Below are positions 7,342-12,406 of a stretch of DNA of 12,406 nucleotides, piece by piece. The DNA is from Acidimicrobiia bacterium. GTDB lineage: Bacteria > Actinomycetota > Acidimicrobiia > Acidimicrobiales > Ilumatobacteraceae. The stretch spans positions 1 to 12,406 of the forward strand of contig RFMT01000248.1 of NCBI GenBank assembly GCA_009927565.1. The letters run 5' to 3'. Position 1 is the first letter of the stretch, and every line of letters begins with the position of its first letter. The position numbers and the translations under genes were made by a program. A model generated the notes under the pieces. It saw only the letters and a list, made by a program, of their open reading frames with translations, was not told the DNA's origin and did no database searches.

Positions 7342-7386
7342 TCACAACCCATCAGACGATGCCTCACATGACTGTTGTGAATGTTG

Positions 7387-8460
7387 TTACTTAATTGCGG
7401 CGAACAACGCAGGAAAAACTTTAGATATTTTTGCGGTGAGATAATCGCCGTAGGTTCCTGTCCACGCTTGAACACTTGTGTTGTCCCATCTACGTGTTGC
7501 GTCGTCAGCGGGTGGCGTGCCGTCAAGTGGCAAAGGTTCGACAACTGCATCCCAAGAAGGGTCAATAAAAAATGGATAACTCATGCGTTCGCGGCCGCTC
7601 GCATTGCGTACGCGATGTGGCGTCGAGCGGTAGCGACCGAAAGTCAAGCGATCAAGCATGTCGCCGATGTTGACGACAAAAATGTCTGGCTCGGCGGGCA
7701 CATCGAGCCAAGTGTCTTCTGCCGTTTGCTCAGTGTTTTCCGTCGCGTCGCCTGTCTCACCGTCGACCCTGCGACTTGGCATTCGAACTTGCAAACCGCC
7801 GCAATCGTCTTGAGCAAGAATTGTCAGCAACCCATAATCGGTATGTTCAGCCACACCCCACTCACTGATGCCATCTCTTGGCACGTTCGAAACATCAATC
7901 GGCGGATAATGAAAAATTCGAAACAGGCATGTCGGCTCATGTGCAATATTTTTCTCGAACCAATCGGCCGGCATCTGCAGACCTAAGGCCACGCCGCGCA
8001 TCAACGCCGCGCCGAGTTTTTGCATCGCCACAAACCACTCGTCGGCGCACGCGCCCAAGTCGGCGGGGTGTTGCGGATAAAGATTGGCGCCGTGCAATGG
8101 AGTTTGTGCCACAACTCGCGGGTCGTCTGCTGGCAGTTGCTCGCCAATATATAAGCCTTCTTTGCGGTCGGGCACACCCGAAGTCAATTCGTCGCCGACG
8201 CCGAACCAACCGCGCCAAGCCGAACCTGCAAGCGGCATTGCACACTTTTGTTTTTCGGTTTTGTCGAGTTCAAAAAATTCGCGGGATAATCTGTCGAGTC
8301 GTTGACGCAACTCGCGCGAAACACCATGGTTGGTGATCCGAAAAAATCCGCTCTCGCGACAGGCCTGGTCGATTTGCGTGGCGCAATTTTGCATTTCAGC
8401 AGGCGAGCCTGACAACAATGCCCCCACATCTATCAATGGCAGGTTCTTTTTCTGTCGCAT
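7387..8460 (-). CDS. 2-oxoglutarate/Fe(II)-dependent oxygenase, isopenicillin N synthase family
   Basis: A 357-residue non-haem iron oxygenase. The N-terminal DIOX_N-like part has LPLIDVGALLSG, then CRESGFFRITNHGV (residues 34-47), the standard family signature. The double-stranded beta-helix core carries the iron facial triad H206-x-D208 in EHTDYGLLTILAQD and distal H282 in STPHRV. R292-x-S294 in ERMSYPFFIDP is the 2-oxoglutarate carboxylate clamp, which favours a 2OG-dependent hydroxylase or desaturase over a true isopenicillin N synthase. The substrate is unknown. An acidic, low-complexity insertion (about 228-250) separates GGLQVRM from WLDVPAEP, where homologues usually have a few residues. 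ATG 8460 is chosen because GAGGTG lies five bases upstream; a GTG two codons earlier overlaps that site. It is divergent from the ferredoxin-P450 operon. The corA gene follows 79 bp downstream on the same strand, with its own promoter. Confidence 0.92.
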   Translation of the reverse strand: MRQKKNLPLIDVGALLSGSPAEMQNCATQIDQACRESGFFRITNHGVSRELRQRLDRLSREFFELDKTEKQKCAMPLAGSAWRGWFGVGDELTSGVPDRKEGLYIGEQLPADDPRVVAQTPLHGANLYPQHPADLGACADEWFVAMQKLGAALMRGVALGLQMPADWFEKNIAHEPTCLFRIFHYPPIDVSNVPRDGISEWGVAEHTDYGLLTILAQDDCGGLQVRMPSRRVDGETGDATENTEQTAEDTWLDVPAEPDIFVVNIGDMLDRLTFGRYRSTPHRVRNASGRERMSYPFFIDPSWDAVVEPLPLDGTPPADDATRRWDNTSVQAWTGTYGDYLTAKISKVFPALFAAIK

Positions 8461-8465
8461 CGTCA

Positions 8466-8471
8466 CACCTC
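8466..8471 (-). promoter_or_regulatory. Strong ribosome binding site (GAGGTG) of the 2OG oxygenase
   Basis: On the minus strand GAGGTG (8471-8466) lies five bases before ATG 8460 and matches the anti-Shine-Dalgarno core. It decides the start, because the in-frame GTG at 8466-8464 overlaps it and could not use it. This is the best Shine-Dalgarno site in the window. Confidence 0.75.
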
Positions 8472-8524
8472 AAGTTAATCTGCCTTTCAATTCGCTCGGT
8501 GCAAAAGCAAATGGTTGATGTTGT

Positions 8525-8530
8525 TAGTCT
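8525..8530 (+). promoter_or_regulatory. -10 element of a probable leaderless promoter for ferredoxin-P450
   Basis: TAGTCT lies exactly six bases before the ATG at 8537, in the 76-bp region shared with the divergent oxygenase gene. There is no Shine-Dalgarno run before the ATG. I see no convincing -35 at 16-18 bases, so an activator or an extended recognition mode is possible. Confidence 0.42.
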
Positions 8531-8536
8531 TTGATT

Positions 8537-8731
8537 ATGCGAGTTTCGCTTGATTACGACTCATGTCAAGGTCATCAGATGTGTGCGATTGCTGCACCCG
8601 AAGTTTTTGGCAGCGACGAAATTGGCAATGCAAAAATTTTGATCTCTGGTGATGTACCCGAGGCGTTGCACGCCAAGGTGCGCCGCGCAGAATCAAATTG
8701 TCCTGAACGCGCAATCACAATCACCGAATAG
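8537..8731 (+). CDS. P450-associated [3Fe-4S]-type ferredoxin
   Basis: A 64-residue ferredoxin of the single-cluster type that feeds electrons to actinobacterial cytochromes P450. Ligands visible are C10, C16 and C55 in SCQGHQMC and NCPE. The position that would hold the second Cys of a 4Fe-4S motif is H13, giving C-x-x-H-x-x-C...C-P. Mycobacterial P450 ferredoxins also vary at this position, and a [3Fe-4S] cluster is the usual expectation. APEVF and the acidic surface are normal for the family. An in-frame TTG at 8531 is a poorer start; ATG 8537 is favoured by the promoter spacing. The P450 starts 7 bp after its stop, so the two are surely one operon and likely redox partners. No ferredoxin reductase is in the window. 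Confidence 0.93.
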   Translation: MRVSLDYDSCQGHQMCAIAAPEVFGSDEIGNAKILISGDVPEALHAKVRRAESNCPERAITITE

Positions 8732-8738
8732 AGAGATC

Positions 8739-9947
8739 ATGACCGACACGCAAAAACCAGTCAAAGATATGACAACTGATTACGACATCTTTGATCCAGA
8801 GTTCGTGAAAAACCCATATCCGGGTTATAGCGAGATTCGCGAGTCGCAGTGCCCGATTGCGCATACCGATCGCCATAAGGGTTCGTGGTTGCCGACCCGT
8901 TATGACGATGTCGTGGCGATCGCCCAAGAGTATGAAACATTTACGTCGCGTCAAATTTTGGTGATGCCACCGGCCGAAGGCCGAGTCGAAGGCCCGTATG
9001 CGGCGGTCGGTGCGCCGCCGATCACAAGTGATCCACCAGATCATCATTGGCATCGTCGATTGATTTTGCCAGTGTTCGCACCGCAGGCCGTCGCAAAGTA
9101 TGAAACGAGCACGCGCAATTTGTGCAATGCGTTGATCGACGAGTTCATCGACAAAGGCACGGCTGATGCCGCCGCTGACTATGCGCAACATATTCCGGTG
9201 CGAGTAATTGCAACAATGCTCGGCGTGCCACTCGAGATGGAGCCCGAGTTCACCGATTGGGTGCGGGGTGTGCTTGAAAACATGACCGATGACGAGTGGC
9301 GCATGCGGTCGTTCAGAAGCATCGTTGAATTTTTCCTCGGGCAAGTCGAGGATCGAAAGAAAAACCCTCGCGAAAACGATTTGATCACAGACTTGATGAA
9401 CGCCGAAGTCGAAGGCAAAAAAGTGCCGATCGAATATGTGCTTGGTGTTTGTCAGTTGATGTTGGTTGCTGGCATCGATACGACGTGGTCGGCGATCGGT
9501 TCGTGCATGTGGCACATGGCCCAACACCCCGAGCATCGCAAGCAGTTGCGCGAGAATCCAGATTTGTGGCCGACGGCGATCGAAGAGTTGTTGCGTGTTT
9601 ATGCGCCAGTGACCATGGCGCGAATCGTCGATCATGACATTGAGTTTCAAGGTTGCCCGATGAAGGCCGGCGATCGCGTTTTGATGGCGTTTCCGGCTGC
9701 GAATCGTGACCCACGACAATTTGAGAATCCTGATGAAGTGATTCTTGATCGCGAGAACAATCGACATGTTGCGTTTGGTTCGGGCATTCACCGATGCGCG
9801 GGCAGCAATTTGGCGCGACTCGAGTTGCGTGTCGCTTTGCAAACTTGGCTGGCGCGAATTCCTGAGTTCGAGTTGGTTGATCCGTCGTCAGTTACTTGGG
9901 CCGGCGGTCAAGTGCACGGCCCCCGCAAGTGCATGGTGAAGTTCTAG
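8739..9947 (+). CDS. Cytochrome P450 (bacterial class I, soluble)
   Basis: A 402-residue haem-thiolate monooxygenase. Landmarks in order are DPPDHHWHRRLILPVFAP (98-115, C-helix region with haem propionate contacts), the I-helix oxygen-activation motif A244-G-I-D-T-T249, and the K-helix E283-L-L-R286. NRDPRQFENPDEVILDR (322-338) precedes the haem-binding loop F346-G-S-G-I-H-R-C353-A-G, where C353 is the axial ligand. The closing WAGGQVHGPRKCMVKF is typical of soluble actinobacterial P450s. Nothing is truncated, and the length is normal. The substrate cannot be read from sequence. ATG 8739 is chosen because GAGAG precedes it and it begins 7 bp after the ferredoxin stop. The frame is open for 30 further codons upstream, but that stretch lies within the ferredoxin gene. 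The gene ends 132 bp before a strong terminator. Confidence 0.96.
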   Translation: MTDTQKPVKDMTTDYDIFDPEFVKNPYPGYSEIRESQCPIAHTDRHKGSWLPTRYDDVVAIAQEYETFTSRQILVMPPAEGRVEGPYAAVGAPPITSDPPDHHWHRRLILPVFAPQAVAKYETSTRNLCNALIDEFIDKGTADAAADYAQHIPVRVIATMLGVPLEMEPEFTDWVRGVLENMTDDEWRMRSFRSIVEFFLGQVEDRKKNPRENDLITDLMNAEVEGKKVPIEYVLGVCQLMLVAGIDTTWSAIGSCMWHMAQHPEHRKQLRENPDLWPTAIEELLRVYAPVTMARIVDHDIEFQGCPMKAGDRVLMAFPAANRDPRQFENPDEVILDRENNRHVAFGSGIHRCAGSNLARLELRVALQTWLARIPEFELVDPSSVTWAGGQVHGPRKCMVKF

Positions 9948-10079
9948 TCGTTCGTTCTTGGCCGTTTCACTTAGTCACCCTCGTTTCACTCGCGCCCGTT
10001 TGCCGCCTCGCTGGCCATTGGCACACTTGTAGTTCACGAGTTCAGCGCAGAAGTAATTCTGTTACATCACTGATTGGGT
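9948..10079 (+). other. Noncoding stretch between P450 and terminator
   Basis: About 130 bases with no credible gene; the single overlapping frame is a continuation shadow of the P450. It holds a nine-base direct repeat, CGTTTCACT, at 9963-9971 and 9982-9990. I looked for a tRNA cloverleaf and saw none. It is most simply a long 3' untranslated region that runs into the terminator at 10080, though it could release a small RNA. Confidence 0.4.
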
Positions 10080-10110
10080 AAGGGCGGCGCAGAGATGCGC
10101 CGCTTTTGCT
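10080..10110 (+). terminator. Rho-independent terminator of the ferredoxin-P450 operon
   Basis: A GC-rich hairpin with arms GCGGCGCA (10084-10091) and TGCGCCGC (10096-10103) encloses a GAGA tetraloop (GNRA type). The stem can extend to 10080 and 10107 through A-U and G-U pairs. TTTTGCTTT follows. This is the clearest terminator in the window and separates the P450 operon from the toxin-antitoxin locus. Confidence 0.88.
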
Positions 10111-10170
10111 TTCTGCCGTTCTTTGCTGCCGGCACTGTTTTCGTGCTGATCAGGCAATAGACAAAAGCGC

Positions 10171-10203
10171 AATGTAGTCACAACGGCTGATAATGTAGTC
10201 ACA
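10171..10203 (+). promoter_or_regulatory. Direct-repeat operator and -10 element of the vapBC-like operon
   Basis: AATGTAGTCACA occurs twice, at 10171-10182 and 10192-10203, offset by 21 bp (two helical turns). Each copy contains a TGT-N4-ACA dyad. The second copy overlaps the likely -10, TAATGT (10191-10196), and its last base is the A of the antitoxin ATG. Six bases separate the -10 from that ATG. Toxin-antitoxin operons are usually repressed by their own complex, and these repeats are the obvious candidate binding sites. Confidence 0.6.
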
Positions 10204-10463
10204 TGAACATTGGCATCCGCGAATTGAAGCAAAACCTCTCGAAATACATTGAAAAGGTCGCAAATGGCGAACTGGTTGTCGTCACCGATCGTGGCGTTGC
10301 AAAAGCCATGATCGTTCCCGTTCCGGGTGGCGATCAGATGGCCGTCGGCGTCGAAGAAGGTTGGATCACCCCCGCGAAAAAAACCGGGCGCCTAAGTCGA
10401 CCACTCAATCTGCATGGCAGCATGCGTTCAATCGACGCAATCAACGAAGATCGCGGTTCATGA
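10203..10463 (+). CDS. Type II antitoxin, Phd/YefM (prevent-host-death) family
   Basis: An 86-residue DNA-binding antitoxin. The N-terminal half, MNIGIRELKQNLSKYIEKV, then NGELVVVTDRGVAKAMIVP (to about residue 39), is the classical Phd/YefM fold: a strand-helix-helix core that dimerises and binds the operator. The C-terminal half (about 45-86) is polar, with a Gly/Arg/Leu stretch (TGRLSRPLN), and would wrap around and block the toxin active site. It starts at ATG 10203, which overlaps the operator repeat and has no Shine-Dalgarno site, so a leaderless mRNA is likely. Its TGA overlaps the toxin ATG (ATGA), the usual translational coupling of such pairs. It is often annotated as VapB because its partner is a PIN toxin, although the fold is Phd-type. 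Confidence 0.93.
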   Translation: MNIGIRELKQNLSKYIEKVANGELVVVTDRGVAKAMIVPVPGGDQMAVGVEEGWITPAKKTGRLSRPLNLHGSMRSIDAINEDRGS

Positions 10464-10864
10464 CGACATTCGTCGATTCGAGCGCACTCGTCAAGAGATA
10501 TATCAAAGAGGTCGACTCAAAATTTGCCGTCTCGCTGATCGACGCCGACGACGTGCTCGCCACAAGTTGGCTCTCGTTCGTCGAGGTACGCAAGGCGGTC
10601 TCGCGAATTTTGCAGGACAACGACCTCGCGCTCGCGCGACAGGCGATTGCTGACGATTTCGACAAGTTGGCATTAATCTCGCCCGTGCAGTCGACGTGGC
10701 AGTCGGCGGCTGATATTGCCGACACGCTAGGTGTCAGATCGCTCGACGCAATTCAGTTGGCATGTGCTCAGCGTTTACGGATACAGAACCTGCGCTTCAT
10801 CACCTTTGATTTGCGCCAGGCCGTCGCCGCCCGTGCGATGGGCTTCAATGTGGCAGGCAGTTGA
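10460..10864 (+). CDS. vapC: VapC-like PIN-domain ribonuclease toxin
   Basis: A 134-residue PIN-domain protein. The acidic residues that bind the catalytic metal are all in place: D6 in TFVDSSALVK, E42 in SWLSFVEVRKAV, D96 in LGVRSLDAIQLACA, and D117 in LRFITFDLRQA. This predicts an active Mg2+/Mn2+-dependent RNase. VapC toxins commonly cut tRNAs or rRNA; the target here is unknown. ATG 10460 overlaps the antitoxin stop as ATGA, so toxin translation depends on antitoxin translation. The frame is open upstream into the antitoxin gene, but that extension is rejected because it overlaps the antitoxin and lacks PIN features. No terminator directly follows; a hairpin lies at 10901-10921. Confidence 0.93.
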   Translation: MTTFVDSSALVKRYIKEVDSKFAVSLIDADDVLATSWLSFVEVRKAVSRILQDNDLALARQAIADDFDKLALISPVQSTWQSAADIADTLGVRSLDAIQLACAQRLRIQNLRFITFDLRQAVAARAMGFNVAGS

Positions 10865-10900
10865 CGCAACTTTTTTCAGCTCTGCAGACCCGTTCTTAAT

Positions 10901-10921
10901 CCGACACTTTCGGTGTGTCGG
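10901..10921 (+). other. Hairpin between vapC and the MMPL gene
   Basis: CCGACAC (10901-10907) and GTGTCGG (10915-10921) form a perfect 7-bp stem with a seven-base loop. No T-run follows on either strand, so it is not a canonical terminator. It may stabilise the vapC mRNA 3' end, terminate weakly, or be a protein-binding dyad. Confidence 0.4.
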
Positions 10922-10939
10922 TAAACACACCTGAAACCG

Positions 10940-10969
10940 TTGAGCAGTGGGGCGCGCGCAAATTAGGTT
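10940..10969 (+). promoter_or_regulatory. Possible promoter of the MMPL gene
   Basis: TTGAGC (10940-10945) and TAGGTT (10964-10969, fitting TANNNT) are spaced by 18 bases. Transcription would begin about five bases before ATG 10981, giving a very short leader. A GAGG at 10974-10977 lies too near the predicted start of transcription and the ATG to act as a normal Shine-Dalgarno site. Confidence 0.35.
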
Positions 10970-10980
10970 AAGCGAGGCAT

Positions 10981-12406
10981 ATGTTGATCAAACTCGCAAA
11001 ATTCAGCGTCAAGCACCGGCGCATGATGGTCGGTTTTTGGGTGCTTTTAGTTGTCGCTCTCGGTGCAATTTCAAATTCGGTCGGCACAAATTTCGCCACT
11101 GAATTCGAATTGCCAGCCAGCGAGTCGAACGACGTTCAAAAACTTCTCGAAGCAAATAGTTCTGATCGTGCGGGCTACAGCGGCCAAATCGTTTTCGCAT
11201 CGCAAGACGGCGTCACGACCGAAAAAGTCAAGTCGACAATGTCGGCATTTTTCGCCGAGATCACAAAACTCGACGGCGTAAACATCGCGAGCCCCTTTGA
11301 AACACCAGGGCAGATTGATCCGACGGGCAAGACTGCCTTCGCCGTAATCGACATTTCGATTCGCTCGCAACAAGAGATGTTCGATCTCAGCGAAAAGATT
11401 CAAGATCTCGAAGCGAAGTTCACTGTCGATGGTTTGCAAATCGAATACGGCGGCGAGATTTTCGCAGCGTTCGAACTTCCCGAAAGCGAGGCATATGGTT
11501 TGCTCGCAGCGATCATCATTTTGGTAATCGCGTTTGGTTCGGTGTTGGCGATGGGTCTGCCGATCGGCACGGCGATTCTCGGTCTCGGAGTTGGTGTTTC
11601 AACAGTCGGCATTGCAAGTCAACTTGTCGACATGCCTGACTTCACAACTTCACTCGTTGCGATGATCGGTCTTGGTGTCGGCATCGATTATGCGCTGTTT
11701 ATTGTTACGCGCTATCGCGAATGTCTCGCCGACGGTCTCAGTGTCGAAGATTCGGTCGTCGAAGCAGTCGATACCTCGGGTCGCGCAGTTATTTTTGCCG
11801 GCATCACGGTAATCATTTCGTTGCTTGGGTTATTTGTGATGGGATTAGCCTTTGCGCGCGGTTTAGCAATAGGCGCTGTCATCGGCGTTTTGTTCATGAT
11901 CGTTGCATCGATCACATTTTTGCCCGCGCTGCTGGCGATGGTGAAGCATCGCGTCGACACAACAACTCGTGCTGCGTTAATTGCTTTAATTGCATTCGTC
12001 TCGTTTGCGTTTGTCGCCTTGCTGCAACACAAACTCCAAATATTTTTCGCTGGGTTAATCGCAACAGTTGCAATCATGCTGCTGAGTTTTGTCATCAAAC
12101 CGTTGCGTCAGCCGATCAAACATCGCGCAAAGAAGGCCAAAGAACTCACGTTCTGGTATCGCTGGAGTCGTTTTATTCAGCGGCGCCCGTGGACTGCGGC
12201 AATTAGTGCGACTGCAGTTCTCCTTGTTTTGTCAGCGCCGTTGGCATCGATTCGACTTGGTTTTGGCGACACAGGCAACGACCCCGAAGAGTCGACAGTG
12301 CGCAAGGCATACGACTTGATCGCTGCGGGTTTTGGTCCGGGTTTTAATGGCCCGCTTTATATAACGGTGCAAGGCGAGACAGCGGGCCAGCCAGAGAAAT
12401 TGCAAG
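10981..12406 (+). CDS. MMPL-family RND transporter, N-terminal part (runs off the window)
   Basis: An open frame of 475 codons from ATG 10981 to the window end, with no stop. MMPL proteins export lipids or other hydrophobic molecules using the proton gradient. Residues 16-35 form TM1, followed by the first extracytoplasmic domain (about 36-165). A membrane bundle follows, with TM2-6 at roughly 171-318. TM4 contains the conserved GLGVGIDYALFIVTRYRE with D236-Y237, the proton-relay pair. ITFLPALLAM closes the first half. Two extra hydrophobic segments (about 331-348 and 352-373) and a basic linker (KHRAKKAKE) precede FWYRWSRFIQRRPW and TM7. GDTGNDPEESTVRKAYDL and FGPGFNGPLY then start the second extracytoplasmic domain as in other family members. 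The extra membrane hairpin is unusual for the MMPL pattern I know. The gene is monocistronic as far as can be seen. Confidence 0.92.
   Translation, partial: MLIKLAKFSVKHRRMMVGFWVLLVVALGAISNSVGTNFATEFELPASESNDVQKLLEANSSDRAGYSGQIVFASQDGVTTEKVKSTMSAFFAEITKLDGVNIASPFETPGQIDPTGKTAFAVIDISIRSQQEMFDLSEKIQDLEAKFTVDGLQIEYGGEIFAAFELPESEAYGLLAAIIILVIAFGSVLAMGLPIGTAILGLGVGVSTVGIASQLVDMPDFTTSLVAMIGLGVGIDYALFIVTRYRECLADGLSVEDSVVEAVDTSGRAVIFAGITVIISLLGLFVMGLAFARGLAIGAVIGVLFMIVASITFLPALLAMVKHRVDTTTRAALIALIAFVSFAFVALLQHKLQIFFAGLIATVAIMLLSFVIKPLRQPIKHRAKKAKELTFWYRWSRFIQRRPWTAAISATAVLLVLSAPLASIRLGFGDTGNDPEESTVRKAYDLIAAGFGPGFNGPLYITVQGETAGQPEKLQ

Noticed and set aside
7381..7986. A 201-codon open frame on the plus strand, antisense to the 2OG oxygenase
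   Set aside because: Rich in Cys, Arg and Trp with no family features. It mirrors the well-supported oxygenase reading frame.
8649..8738. A 30-codon N-terminal extension of the P450
   Set aside because: It overlaps the ferredoxin gene in another frame and adds no P450-like sequence. ATG 8739, just after the ferredoxin stop, fits better.
8721..9842. A 373-codon open frame on the minus strand, antisense to the P450 gene
   Set aside because: The translation shows no recognisable domain or motif and has shadow-like Arg/His/Ile-rich composition. The plus strand holds a complete P450 with all catalytic motifs.
9948..10202. A tRNA or CRISPR-like repeat in the largest gene-free region
   Set aside because: No cloverleaf with a credible T-loop could be drawn, and the only repeats are 9- and 12-base pairs. 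There is no array.
10361..10459. A 33-codon N-terminal extension of the PIN toxin
   Set aside because: It lies inside the antitoxin gene. The PIN domain begins directly at ATG 10460, and the ATGA overlap is the normal arrangement.
11712..12206. Opposing open frames of 128 and 161 codons near the right edge
   Set aside because: Both lie inside the MMPL frame, which stays open from 10981 to the window end. Low-complexity composition marks them as shadows.
1..12406. A new defence or mobile system spanning the window
   Set aside because: Apart from a standard vapBC-type pair, the genes are metabolic, transport and housekeeping. No integrase, transposase, nuclease-helicase combination, terminal repeats or abrupt composition change is visible.

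Overview
The window looks like ordinary chromosomal sequence from an actinobacterium of moderate GC content. An Acidimicrobiia-like (Ilumatobacter-type) origin is my best guess. It rests on the gene repertoire: an MMPL-type RND exporter, a P450 with its own 3Fe-4S-type ferredoxin, Thr-rich-linker YceI and Tat-exported Rieske proteins. It also rests on promoters that look leaderless. There is no marker gene here, so the placement is inference.

Layout. 1-210: 3' end of an ABC exporter ATPase domain. 243-740: DUF2231-type membrane protein. 788-2083: class III PLP aminotransferase of the HemL superfamily. 2080-3663 (minus): release factor 3, meeting the aminotransferase tail to tail with a 4-bp overlap; the MFS transporter at 3697-5007 (minus) lies just upstream of it. 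5099-5818: YceI-family secreted or anchored protein. 5808-6350 (minus): Tat-exported Rieske protein, overlapping the end of yceI by 11 bp and sitting 9 bp downstream of corA (6360-7307, minus). 7387-8460 (minus): isopenicillin-N-synthase-like 2-oxoglutarate/Fe(II) oxygenase. It is divergent from a ferredoxin (8537-8731) and cytochrome P450 (8739-9947) pair that ends in a strong terminator. 10203-10864: Phd/VapB-like antitoxin and VapC-like PIN toxin with operator-like direct repeats. 10981-window end: N-terminal 475 codons of an MMPL transporter, cut by the window edge.

How the genes work together. The clearest modules are the ferredoxin-P450 electron-transfer pair (possibly sharing a pathway with the divergent oxygenase), the vapBC toxin-antitoxin operon with its own autoregulatory site, and the corA-Rieske pair. 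The remaining genes look like single-function neighbours.

The most interesting non-gene signal is recurrent. Four genes that begin transcription units have a TANNNT hexamer exactly six bases before the start codon and no Shine-Dalgarno sequence, the pattern expected for leaderless mRNAs. Genes inside operons and the 2OG oxygenase do not follow it. I found no CRISPR array, transposase, tRNA, rRNA or clear new defence system. The less usual protein architectures are an MMPL with an apparent extra membrane hairpin, a Rieske protein with an extra N-terminal Cys-pair segment, and a HemL-like enzyme with a short gating loop.
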